From Tolypeutes matacus (lineage: Eukaryota; Chordata; Mammalia; Cingulata; Chlamyphoridae): 64,000 bases of DNA. The notes beneath the pieces are model-generated. The model made no database searches and was not told where the DNA came from. It was given only the letters and a program-made list of their open reading frames with translations. Shown one piece after another: positions 24,998 to 35,821 of the stretch; the stretch's first letter is position 1, and every line of letters begins with the position of its first letter. A program made the position numbers and the translations under genes. The stretch lies in the NCBI GenBank assembly GCA_026826555.1, contig JAKSZT010054304.1, positions 47,793,868 to 47,857,867 on the forward strand. Direction: 5' to 3'.

Positions 24998-27329
24998 TTC
25001 AATGACAGTCACTGCACCTAAGACAGACACATCTTAGTAAGAGGAACTTGTCAATGAAATCTTAGGACATGTGTGTACTCACCTTATTTGGCCCCAAATT
25101 TGATTACATGTGTCTCTCTCTCCGACACATGGCTATGATCTCAAAAGCATTCTCACACAAACTAAGAGTTTCAAATTCAAAATGGGTCACTTCTGCTTCT
25201 CTGAATGCCTGGGCTTATTTTCTAAAATAGTTTTTTTAGGCCAAATGTGTTCCAGAAACCTCAGTGAATTAGAAAACTTGAAGTTACATCTTGGCTTTCC
25301 TACAAATTCAACCGGCTGCCTTTTTGTCAAATTTTGAAACATTTGTTCCCTCAAACATAAAATGGGAAGAACTGTTTTGTTGCTTTTATTTCAGAGCTAG
25401 TGTAAGAGGCATACTCAACTCGGAGATCTGAGTTCTACACAAAACCAGTGCTACTGGGGTGCCCTGCTCATCCCTTGATAAATCATTAAAACGCCTATTT
25501 CATCTTCCTCTTCCTATCTGCTTTCTCCTTTTTACTCACATTAATATGTAATTGGTTCCCAATCAGATGGACTTTTAGTGTGAATCAAAGGAAGTCTGAA
25601 GAAAAGGTATGAAAAACAGAACCATCACATAGTAAAATACTATTAGGAGTAATAGCATTTTTATATGGAAATGGCAGGTAAAACAAGAGAATTTATATTA
25701 TGTTTGAAAGCCAAAGAGAAAGATGTTCCTAACAACAACAAAGATCATGTGCAGATATATTTTCAAAAGTCTCTGCTGTTTATGGCAGAATCAAAAATAC
25801 ATGTAGAGTTCTTTCCAATACACATCATTTTCTAGTAGCTTCCTATCTATTCCAACCTGTAACTTTGGGGTTTATTTAATGTTAATAGATGTGACAGCTG
25901 AGGAATCTTTCTATTCACAGCGAACAAAGAGGGGTGAAGGAGAAAAGGGCACTGAGTTTCATTTCCTTGGGCAATCTGGTCAAATTCTGGATTTTACAGA
26001 ATGCCATGAATGCCATGGAGCTTTTTTATATCCTCTATGGCCTTACAGTATATCCTGAAAGCAGGCCATTGCCTTCAAAAGGACAAGGACAGGAAGGAAA
26101 AGCATCATGTTATATGGGACAGGGTCCTGAGGACATAAGACAGGCTACTTAAAGTTAAATTTGGAGATAATAGGGAAAAATGAGGAACCCAATCATACCT
26201 TAGCAATAGCTACAAAAAGTGAATTAGGGAATTCATCTCGGAGTAATTTGGGATCATTCATAGTAATAAAAGAGCAAACCATTACTTACTGCTGAGGGGC
26301 CTTCCCTGCATCTACAAGCTCTCTTTTCTGCTTATTTGGTCACTCGGCTATTCTGTTCAAAGTAGAAAGCAAAAGCAGTCATGCTCCCACAGCTCTGCTC
26401 TCAGCGCTTCCTTTGGTCCCACAGAACACTTTGCAGGGAATACATGTTTTCTTTTTGGTCGGATATCAGCTGAGAGGTTGCAGGGGCACCTTGTTTCAAA
26501 TACAGAAATTTCTCTGGGGAAGAGCTACAAAAATATCCATGTTCCCTATAATTTTACCAAAGAGGTAGCATCCAAATGATAGGGCATCTCTAGTATAAAC
26601 AAATTTGTGGACAGATTTTCTTCTTCTTATCTGAATTGCTTTCCCTCTCTTTTCTTTATGGATAAAGGAATGGAGAAGAATTAGTCTTATTTCAATTCCC
26701 TCTTTAATTAGTTTTGGGTCTACAATGTTCACCAATTGGGAGAGAAAATCCAGAGGAGCTGGCAGACCAACCTCCAGCAATGCTTGTAAAGGCAGGTAAA
26801 TCTGGAGTCAGCAAGTGGGAAAATAAAGCATATTCAATTTATTAAAATGGTCACATTTCTATGTAGTATTTGGTATGTTACATCAAATATTGAACTGGGA
26901 TGAGGCAATTGGGTCTTGGCAATTGGTACTAATAAATTAACAGATAAACAGCATAATATTTACCTTCATTTTTAAAGGAGGTATCTTAAAAAAAAGTCTG
27001 TTTCCACAATACTCTTGAACTATCAGTATAAAATAACACTTCAACAAAACACACATCAAAGGTCAATAATTACCATGAACACAAGACTTACTTCTCTTTT
27101 ATTTGGATTTTGCAGAGGTTCAAATCAGTGAATAAAAGTCAATTGGCTTTTCACATAAAGCGAATTAGTTACTCCACTATTATCTTTAGAATCATCATCA
27201 AAACCCTACCTGAGCCTTCATGCTCATTATTTCACTGATGTTGGTGATGAAGGTCAAGAGCTTTGATTACCATGAAAGTGAGAGCAAAAGAAAATGTCAA
27301 GTGAAAGTTCTATTGGTTCAAGCAACTTA

Positions 27330-27458
27330 TAAAAACAAAACAAAACAAAACAAAAAATCCCTACCTGAAAAATGAAATACAAAAGAAAATTTTTCGGTCT
27401 CAAAAGACTGTGCAAAATTTATAGCTGGCATTAAAACAAAACAAAACAAAACAAAAAC
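27330..27458. repeat. Two (AAAAC)n runs
   Basis: aaaacaaaacaaaacaaaac occurs near 27331-27355 and again near 27432-27456, about 100 bp apart. Confidence 0.85.
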
Positions 27459-27509
27459 TGTGAAGGTTTGGTCCCCATTCCCTTTCTGTTATTTGTGCTA
27501 TGGTCTCTC

Positions 27510-27760
27510 AGGACAGTGGTTTTCAAAGCCTGGTGGGTATCAGAATAACCTGGAGAGTTAATAGAGCATGTAGAGACAGAAGCTCATTTGAGTAGGAAAG
27601 GGCTGGGCCTCTGTATCTTTACCAAGTTCCCTAGCAATGGTTTTCCAAACCAGGCTAGAGATCAGAATGACCTGCGGAGTTTTGGAAAAAAACAAAACAA
27701 ACAAATTCCTGGGCTTCACTTCTAGAAATTCTGATTCAGAGATTAGGACCTGGAAATCTT
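27510..27760 (+). repeat. MER20-like hAT DNA transposon relics
   Basis: Two neighbouring stretches resemble MER20: cagtggttttcaaagcctgg ... atcagaataacctggag, and ggttttccaaaccaggctag ... ctgattcagagattaggacc. Diverged. Confidence 0.5.
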
Positions 27761-28914
27761 AAAACATTTTAATTTTTAATGTTTTTTTAAACAAACATCT
27801 GAGGTGGTTTTTAATCAGTCAGGTTCTGAAATCACTGACTAAAGACACTTAACTAAGGTCTATCAGAGAACCTAAGGTCTCTGAGTCCACTGAGAATATT
27901 CATAAGTTTGGGTAGGTTATAAATCACCAACCTAGAGAAGATTTAATAAATTAAAGTGTCTAAGAATGATTTGGTACTAAAATCCTACCCAATTTAGCAC
28001 TTAAATTACCTAATGATTTTCTGTCTATCCATTCTCCACCCCTGGCCAACTCCTATACATAGTATTTGTTTCCTATGGTTGTTAAGTGCTAGCCACCGAA
28101 AGTGTTCCCACAGGAGTTAGTTCTGTTAACCTCTTCTTCTATCCAGATGCTGAGAGCTGCCAGGAACAGATCTATTTCCGGGCACAACAGCCAAGTAACG
28201 TCACTTGCAGCACTATGAATCAAGCATATCAACCCAGAAACCTGCAAACCTTTCCCCCACTCTAGAACTAGAAAAACCTAATGTGAGGATTAATTTCTTT
28301 GTGGAAATAAATGCTCTCATCGCACAAGATAGGTAATTTTAAAACTTGACTATTCTCAAAGCCAAACAAGAGAAAGCTAATTATGACTTTAGAAGCTTCA
28401 GAAATAGTGACTTTTGGGTCACCTCATACATGTCCAGCTCCCCTCCTTCAGCATCACAAAATCAGATATGTACATCAAAGTCCAAGAACAGAAAGAATCT
28501 GAAAGTAATGAGCTACAAGGACTTTGAGAAATGACATTTGATCTTGTTCTCCTCTCAATCTTGTCATAATATGGAAAAATAAGCTCAAAAGCAACTGAGA
28601 ATTATGATTTTTAAAACACAGATGCTGATTCTAAGATTTCCCACAAAATTCCAGATACTGAATTGAGGGATGAGATGATCCTCCTTATATAGAAGGCACT
28701 AACTTGGCCACATCAGCCAAAGGCAGGTCAGAGCAAACATCCAGGAGATGCAGAAATGCACATGGGTCCCAGGTGTCTCTTCTAAATGATGACGGGTCTC
28801 TTTACTGGATAGTCAGCAGGAGACAGTTCAAATGTACTTAAGAAAACTGCAACCAAAGGGAAGAGATGGAAGGAATTCCTAGAACTGGAAGGAAAAACAA
28901 GAAGTCAAATACTG

Positions 28915-29029
28915 CTAGCAGCAGGTCCAGTTGGAGGAGGACTTGGTTTGTAGATTGATATAGTTCCCTTGGGTAGACAAAGACATGATATCTTCTCTGG
29001 AATTGTTCATCATCTTTTCAATGAGAACT
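28915..29029 (-). CDS. RAB29: RAB29 coding exon 5 with stop
   Basis: Encodes VLIEKMMNNSREDIMSLSTQ through the double-Cys terminus; TAG is complementary to 28915-28917. The acceptor is TTTTTTAG. The extra Asn before Trp-Thr-Cys-Cys is in this exon. Confidence 0.97.
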
Positions 29030-32000
29030 CTAAAAAATAAACAAAAAAATAAGCCTGAGAAGCCGGCTGGAGGAAAGGGAGAAATGGCAGACACTGTCTT
29101 CTCACCAGACTTCATTCAGAAAAGGCACAAGTTTAAGTGCCCCTTTGTCACCAGGTATCTCAAGCAAGAAGACAGCATCCCTGACCTTCAGAGGCTGGCC
29201 TTCCAACAGCTTGATAGGTTCTTGTTTGCTCAGAAACGAGAAAAAAGGGTCCGCAGCGTTGTATTGGCAGATGCATGAGCCTTTGTGCCTATCCTCAGAA
29301 CAGCATGAGCTTACTCACCTCATGGCTTCATTAATATTTTTATTCTCCTTGACTGATGTTTCTGTCCAACCTGTGAAACCGTTCTCTTTACTGAACCGGT
29401 CAATCTGGTCCCGGCTCACTGCCCAAGGCGACAGATCACACTGGCAAAAAGAATAAATAAATAAAGGCAACACCATAAACGACCTGTGAATAGGAACACT
29501 GCTCCAATACCTGTGACTTGAAAACGTTCCACCACCAATGGCTCACAACACCAGCATCTAAAATCTACAGCTAACATTCTTCCCAAACAGAGTCTTCACC
29601 CTCAACGTCCCTCGAAAAGTGATAAGGATGATTCTGCCAACTTCAAAGGGGAAATGGATACCCAGAATCAAAGAGCTTTTTTTTTTTTTTAGGTACTGGG
29701 GGTTGAACTTGGGACCTTATACATGGGAAGTAGGCATTCAGCCACTGAGCTACACCTGCTCCCCCAGAGAGCATTTTAAATACACTTACTCTCTGACCAT
29801 AGAGAAAGGCCAGGGACCATTTTGCTAGGCTGACCACATACCTTGTTGGCCAAGAGCAGGCAGGGCACAGGCTCTCCACTGGGCAGCGTGAGCTTGCTGT
29901 CCAGGTCCTGTTTCCATCTTTGACTGTTGCTGAAGGTAGTGGCGTTGGTAACATCAAACATAATAACACAGGCAGAGGCATCCCGATAGTATAGTCGGGT
30001 CATAGAGGTGAAGCGCTCCTGTCCTGTGGATAGGGGGTAGAGCTCTGGAGGAGGTGATCCTGAAAGCCAGTCTCGGTCCCTTCTCTGATACTTGTCTTCA
30101 CTACCTTCAGCGTGGTGTGGGCAGTATTGTAGTGGTTAAGAGTCCAAATCCCCACTCTGCCACTTACTATCTAAGTGACTTTGGGAAAAATAAACTCTCA
30201 GTGCTTCCGATTTCTCATCTATAAAGTGGGGATAAAAGCCATCACTCTATCATAGGGTTGTTGTGAGGATTAATGAGTCAGTGAATCTAAAATGCTTAGA
30301 AGAGTTCTTGGCACATAAGTATTAGCAATTATTATTGTCTCTCTTTTCTGGGTATCTTGTTTCTCACCAAGATCAGGTGAAAACTTAGAAAAAACACCCC
30401 CATCCTGCAGGGAAAGCATCTACCTATAGTCTGGACAATCCAGCACCTTGCCAGCCAGTCCCTCTAGTCACACAGAGACCACTCTACATCTGTTCAGGGG
30501 GAAACTTTCAGCTTATGTATCCTGAGAACAATGCAATCATTCCAGTTTCAGAAGAAAAAAAAAAAAAAAGGTTTTGCTGTCTCACTTTTTCTCTGTGAGC
30601 TTGCTGGCTAACTGAAATTTCTTCCCTCATTCCTATCCAGCCTTCCCAGCTCACCTGCAATATCCCACAGCTGGAGCCGTACCATCTCTGAGTCAGACCA
30701 CTGGAGAACCTTCAGCGCAAAATCCACTGAAAATATATGCGTATTATGCTTTAATAACATTTACCTCTAGAAAATCCATGGAAAAACCCGACCAAATATG
30801 CAGTTACAACCCTAGGGACAGACAACTGCAATCTCATTTACTTCTTTTTTTTTTTTTTTTTAAAGATTTATTTATTTACTTTATCCATTTTAAAACCCCC
30901 CCTCCCCATTTGCTGTTTTTGTGTCCATTCGCTAGGCAATTCTCTGTGTCTGTTTCCTGCCATCTCTTCTCATCCTCCCCCTCCAGTCTTCACCAGGATT
31001 CGATCCTGGAGACCTCCGATGTAGGAAAGAGGTATTCTGCCACCTGCGCCATCTCAGCTCCTGGCTTCTGGAGCTTTCGGAGCATCTCATCTTGTCTCTC
31101 TCCTGTTACGTCATCATCCTGCTGCATGGCTCTCGGGGCCGACAGGTCAGCGGCACACAGAGCCTGGCAGCCCATGCGCCTTCGGGAGGTCCCGGGGATC
31201 GAACCCAGGTCCCTCCATATGGCAGACGGACGCCCAACCATTTGAGCCACATCCGCCCCCCCTCATTTACTTCTAATCCCTCAGTTGGCCAAGGTGAGCC
31301 CACACTCATGTATTAAGTGTAAGGCAAATAATTCATAATCATTCTCCAAAGCAGTCTCCAGCTTTTACTCTCCTGTCAAACCAATTTACTTGTCTCAAAG
31401 GCTGGGGACAGGAGGGTGGTAGTAATTATGAAAACAACTCCTAATCTCAAGTTAAACAGTTTCTGGGAAATTTAGGGGATTTTCTTGGGGAAGGGTCGAT
31501 GGAGAGGAAGGGGGAAATGAGGTAAGTGTGGACACTTCTGCATCTTCCATATTCAATTTCACTGTTGCTTTCTAATCCAATTCTATTATGAAAAAACAAC
31601 ACATCCTGGGAGATTCTACATCCTCCATAAGGCTCTAGGAATTATTCCAGACAGTATTCTCAGGGTAAAAAAAAAACCAAACTGTATGGATAGTGCTTAG
31701 GAGCTTGCTGGAATCCACTACCACGTATGAACAGTATTGCAGGAGTGGCGAAGAGTCCATGAGTTAAGGCTGACAGAGCAATCCAGGGGGAAAACCTTTC
31801 TGACAAGGAGTGAAAATAGGATAGTTTCTGAGATCTGGACATATGTTTTCCCACTTCTGTGACAGAAATTAAAGCTTACAAAAAATTTAGAATAAACACT
31901 GAAAAAAATTAGCTGGAGTCAATTATATTCTTTACTAAGCATAAACTAGAGCAATTGCTAAAAGCTAATTAGTAGGACACTTTTAACCCAAATCCATGAA

Positions 32001-33226
32001 ATAGGGAACCTCAAACTATTTGGGGGGTGGGGGTGGGGCCGAGTGGTCAGGAAACAGCCTGGAATTCTAAACTTTTAATTTTGCTGGATGTTCTTAGGGG
32101 GCAGGGGGATGTTTTAATTGCAACATAAATACTTGTTAATTTTTTTATTCCATATGAACACCAGCACACATTTTCAAAATTCAGGTTAGTACAAATTTTT
32201 TTCCTCTACAAAGAGTTCTTTTAAGAGAGAGAAATGTTTAAATTATTCTGCCCCTTCACCATCTCTTTTCAGCTAAACATTTTCTAATTAAGGAAAAGGC
32301 ATCTCTACCTCTGAAAAAAAGTTCAGTGGAGTCCAAAGGCCACACCTAAGAAAGAAGTGAATTAACTCTTAGTGTCCCCTTCCTTCCTTCCTTTTAGGCA
32401 AAAAAATGGGTGGGAAGATAAGTCAGAGAAGTGGCATATTTCACATTCTTCAAAGAATTCCTAGGTTGCCTTTAAGCAATAAATGAACCCCAAACACGCA
32501 GCTCATCAATTCAGGTAAGCATCTGATTTTGTGGCCCAGCGGGTCTCTCTCAGGGATTTTGTGTCTCCCACCTCGCCCAGGCATCGCCATAACAAAGCTA
32601 GGGCCCTTCAGATCAGATTAGTGTTCTAGGTTCTCCCCTCAAGATCAGGTTAAACACATTTCTGATCCTTCCTCAACAGGTGACAGGCAGGACAACAGTT
32701 CCAGTTGGTACCTAATCAAGCCCTACAGAGGGTCTCAGCTGCCTTTGCTGCTCGCCAAGATTTTTCCGTGACAGCTTCGAAGCCTGCAGGAGGAGACTTG
32801 AGTTCACAGTTAGTACGCAAAACGCAGGAATTACTTACGGTCTCATCCTCCCTTCCCCATTTTTCAATTTCACACCTTGGCCCTATCTATCTCTTTCCGA
32901 GCAGTGGGCCCAGGCTGGGAAAACCTAATTGGGGAAATCTAAGAGGCATGCAAAGCAGACACCCAATTACTTCCTCCGGGATCCCAGACCCGTACACTTC
33001 CTGACCCTTCCTGAGGAAGGGTTCAAAGACGCCAATTCCGCCCCCCTCCCAATCGTACCCCCCCGCCTCCCCCCATCGTATTTCCCTCCAACGAGGTCTC
33101 ACCTCCCACCGTGGACTTGTAGTGTTTGCTGAAGCTGTCCTGGGAATATCGCTGGACCAGCGACGTCTTCCCCACTGCGGCGTCTCCCACCACCAGCACC
33201 TTGAACAGGTGGTCGCGGCTGCCCAT
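28915..33226 (-). CDS. RAB29: RAB29 (RAB7L1), complete small GTPase gene
   Basis: Rab-family GTPase of the Golgi, endosomes and lysosomes; it recruits LRRK2 to membranes and is an LRRK2 substrate. Five coding exons (33103-33226, 30655-30726, 29842-30023, 29319-29440, 28915-29029) give 615 nt and 204 residues, with GT/AG sites and consistent phase throughout. Visible motifs: P-loop GDAAVGKT at 14-21; G3 motif WDIAGQER at 62-69 with the catalytic Gln67; Thr71 and Ser72 in switch II (known LRRK2 phosphosites); G4 NKCD at 125-128; G5 ETS at 153-155; C-terminal Cys-Cys prenylation pair at 203-204. Human RAB29 has 203 residues; this copy has an extra Asn in the tail (SSSNWTCC). The start codon sits in a good Kozak context (GCCATGG), and no in-frame ATG was seen upstream in exon 1. 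RAB29 lies between NUCKS1 and SLC41A1 as in human. Confidence 0.98.
29319..29440 (-). CDS. RAB29: RAB29 coding exon 4
   Basis: A 122-nt exon encoding CDLSPWAVSRDQIDRFSKEN and on to EAM plus two bases of R. The acceptor is TTTTTGCCAG and the donor is AG|GTGAGT. It contains the Asp of NKCD and the ETS G5 motif. Confidence 0.97.
29677..29765 (-). mobile_element. Older SINE in RAB29 intron 3
   Basis: Poly(T) then aggtactgggggttgaactt ... gagctacacctgctcc, the reverse complement of a tRNA-like head and tail. It lies 77 bp from RAB29 exon 3. Confidence 0.8.
29842..30023 (-). CDS. RAB29: RAB29 coding exon 3
   Basis: A 182-nt exon from GQERFTSMTRLYYRD to CLLLANK. The acceptor is CTGTCCACAG-type (TCCACAG|GACAG) and the donor is AAG|GTATGT. 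It contains Gln67, Thr71, Ser72 and the first half of the G4 NKxD motif, which is split at the exon end. Confidence 0.97.
30112..30335 (+). repeat. MIR in RAB29 intron 2
   Basis: Clear MIR: attgtagtggttaagagtcc, ctctgccacttactatctaa, tcatctataaagtggggata, gggttgttgtgaggattaat. Confidence 0.85.
30655..30726 (-). CDS. RAB29: RAB29 coding exon 2
   Basis: A 72-nt exon encoding VDFALKVLQW through LQLWDIA. The acceptor is ATTTTCAG and the donor is GCAG|GTGAGC. It holds the strand leading into the G3 motif. Confidence 0.97.
30846..31261 (-). mobile_element. Dimeric SINE with 13-bp TSD, RAB29 intron 1
   Basis: Two tRNA-like modules on the minus strand: a left head ggcggatgtggctcaaatgg with ggttcgatccccgggacc, and a second module agctgagatggcgcaggtgg with ggatcgaatcctggtgaag, then an A-rich tail. 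TSD ctcatttacttct at 30833-30845 and 31262-31274. Confidence 0.85.
31275..33102 (-). other. RAB29 intron 1 remainder
   Basis: Unique-looking intron without recognised repeats. A G-rich run (tttggggggtgggggtgggg) lies at about 32019-32038. Confidence 0.6.
33103..33226 (-). CDS. RAB29: RAB29 coding exon 1
   Basis: Encodes MGSRDHLFKVLVVGDAAVGK and on to KSTVG, which includes the P-loop. The ATG is complementary to 33224-33226. The donor is GGAG|GTGAGA. The exon leaves one base of codon 42. Confidence 0.97.
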
Positions 33227-33756
33227 GGCGGGCCAGCGGGGTGTGCGTTTGAGGAAGGCGCGAAGTGGGGGAGTCGCTTGTTTTAACTTTTTTGGCCTCG
33301 GACCCTCTTCAAACTGAAGTTGGGCATTCTTGCCCACAGCCCATTGGGACTGTTGTGACGAGAAAGAAAAAAAAAAAAAAGGAAACTTTGCACCCAACCT
33401 ATACGCGCTTCCTCCCCGCGCGGCCGCAGCCGGGGTGGGGCGCAGGGCGAGGGCTCGAGCCCCGGATTGTTCGCACCTTCTCCCGCGCCCCGCCCGGCTG
33501 CCGAGAAACTGGACCCGGCACGGTGGTGCCTCAGCCAGAGGGATTTCCCCGGAGCGAGCAGCTTCAGAGTGAGGCTGCGTCCAGGCCAGCTTATTTCACC
33601 GTCGAGGCCAGAAGATGGGGGCTTACACCTCAGGGCACAAACCAAATTCGGGGGAAGAAGCAGCACACACCTCGACTCCGGAACCCTGGCCCCACCCAGG
33701 CGGCGGTACTTCTCGCCCTACTCCGCAAGCGCGTCACATGAAGGGTTCCTTGCAGC

Positions 33757-33838
33757 ACTACATTTCCCATCTCCACTCGCGGGAAGAGAACTAGCCGAGT
33801 CCGGAGGCTCGCCCGCGAGGCCTCCTGGGAAATGTAGT
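33757..33838. promoter_or_regulatory. Inverted pair of ZNF143-type ACTACATTTCCCA elements
   Basis: The plus strand reads actacatttccca at 33757-33769 and tgggaaatgtagt at 33826-33838, exact reverse complements 56 bp apart. The 13-mer fits the known ACTACA(A/T)TTCCCA core bound by ZNF143/THAP11 in CpG promoters. The match is seen; binding is inferred. Confidence 0.6.
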
Positions 33839-35821
33839 TTCTGAACCATTTTTGTTTTTAAAAATCTACACAAAGTTTCACGGTTTTCAAACCCCCCTGA
33901 TCCCTCATCGTTTGAAACCTTATTTTAAAAAAATTCTAGGTCAGAAAAGATCTTTCAAAGGCGATTTTATCGACATGATCTCACCTGCCTAAGATCTTTT
34001 AAATGTTTCATGAAGCTAAGATTTAAAATTATTCCATAAATTCCATGAATTATTCCATTAATAAAAACTCACACCTCATGCCTCATGCTCCAAGTGAAGC
34101 CATTTCCTATTCCTTCAAGTAGATGGACAAGCTCAGGGCCTTATTAACATGATGGTTAGATTTCCCAGTGTCCATATGACCTAATACCAGGTAAGTTCAG
34201 AGAAACTTGACCCAACACCCGCCTTAGAAAATCCCAATTCCAAAGTTATAGCATTTAATAGCAAGCCACAGCAATAAATTCAGACAGAAAACAAGAGACA
34301 GTTCCGCATTCTTACTTCCACAATCCCTCTTCTAGCTGTAGTCTCATAAATCATTTGAGCTGGAAGCTATTTGGAGCACACTGGGAGTCCTGCTCCATTT
34401 ATTGCTGCTGGTGCTCATGAATCATCATTACACTACACTTTTTCAAATAGTTTTAATTGTTCAGGCTGTAACCTTTCTGACCTGCCTATGGCAAGCAAAA
34501 TGAACTGTATTTTCTATGCTTTTTCCAAGAATAGAAGTAGAAGCAGCAGGACCACAGGCAAATGCCCAGGGTGTTGGACACCATGAAATCCTGCTCAGGT
34601 TTCTTCCTAGAGTGGCCACCACTTTCTGCTGGGAAAGAACGTCAGCATGGTTCACAACTAATTTAGCCCAAAATGTTTGTTAGTCTAGATATATGAGGTG
34701 GCTAGGTTACTATATTTTTTTTTTTTAAAACAATTTTATTGATATATATTAATAAAGCATACAATTCATTCAAAGTATACAATTAATGGTATTTGGTATA
34801 ATCACATAGCTGTGCATTCACTACTTAAATCATTATTAGAGCATTTTCATTATTTCAATAATAATCATAAAGAAAAAAACAGACAAAAAAACAAACAAGA
34901 AAATTCTTCACCTCTCAATCTCTCTAGGCTTGCCCTCCTTACATAGTTGCTATTTTTGGCTATTCTTACACATTTATTTATTTATTTTTAAGCAGTTTTA
35001 TTGAGATATATTCACATACCATATGATCTATCCAAAGTGTATAATCAATGGCTTTTGGTATAATCACAGTGTTGTGCATTCACCACCACAAAAGATTTTA
35101 GAATAATTTCATTACTCCAAAAAAAAAAAAAAAAAAACCCACTCCCCTTAGCAGTCACCTCTCAACCCCTCTATCCTTCCCCAGCCTCACAAAACCACTA
35201 ATCTAATTTCATCTTTATAAATTGATTTATATTTACATTTTATATAAATGGAATCATACAATGTATAGTACTTTGTGTCTGGCTTCTTTCACTTAGCATA
35301 ATGAGTTTTTTATTGTCTGATATCAACATCTTGTTGTATTAACATACATTAGTTCAGTTTCAAAGAAAAACAGTCTTATATGCAATTTTACCCATATTCA
35401 TATTTCACATGTGGTATTACTTTGCTATAAAGTACCATGTTACATTTTTAAGCTTTCCTTTTAATAATATACATGACCTTAGCCTTTTCCTTTAAACCAC
35501 TGTCATACCCTTATAATAGTACTGCTAGTTAAACATTATGTTGTGCTTTCACCTTTTCTATTCATTTCCAAGGGTTAATACACTTTTTTTTTTTTTTTTT
35601 AAGTTTTACTTAAAACTTTAAATAAAACTTTAAGAGGAACTTTCATTCTTTTGGTTATGAATATTCAGTTCTCCCAGCACCATTTGTTGAAGAGACTGTT
35701 TCGTCCCATTAATATGACTGTGGTAGGTTTGTCTAAAACCAATTGGCCACAGAGGTGAGAGTTTATATCTGAACTCTCAATTCGACTAATGAATGTGTCT
35801 ATCTTTATGCCAATACCATGC

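Larger units (their letters stand above)
19600..27079. other. NUCKS1-RAB29 intergenic spacer
   Basis: No supported gene. Holds MIRs (19938, 22360), SINEs (20877, 24910), a (CA)n/(TA)n run at 21420-21462, L2-like DNA (22735-23340, 24430-24760) and an old L1 relic (23400-24090). Between about 25.0 and 26.9 kb nothing recognisable was found. Confidence 0.8.
27080..28914 (-). other. Probable RAB29 3' UTR (3' end uncertain)
   Basis: Non-coding DNA downstream of the RAB29 stop. Minus-strand AATAAA hexamers are complementary to 27098-27103 and 26838-26843; either could end the transcript, giving a 1.8-2.1 kb UTR. It holds a MER20-like relic (27510-27760) and two (AAAAC)n runs. The choice between sites cannot be made from sequence alone. 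Confidence 0.4.
33030..33840. promoter_or_regulatory. RAB29 CpG-rich promoter
   Basis: CG-dense DNA over the first coding exon and about 600 bp upstream. It carries two inverted perfect copies of the 13-mer ACTACATTTCCCA (33757-33769 plus, 33826-33838 minus) and a GTCACATGA E-box-like site at about 33733-33741. The start of transcription is probably between about 33300 and 33750. Confidence 0.75.

Noticed and set aside
26496..26780. 94-codon minus-strand frame downstream of RAB29
   Set aside because: No recognisable similarity or splice context; consistent with a chance frame in AT-rich spacer or distal 3' UTR.
32015..32040. G-rich run as a possible G-quadruplex
   Set aside because: Three close G runs and only a distant fourth; too weak to claim from the sequence alone.
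33227..33397. Upstream in-frame extension of the RAB29 reading frame
   Set aside because: The frame stays open but has no ATG in this stretch, and the family starts at MGSRDHLFK with a good Kozak context.
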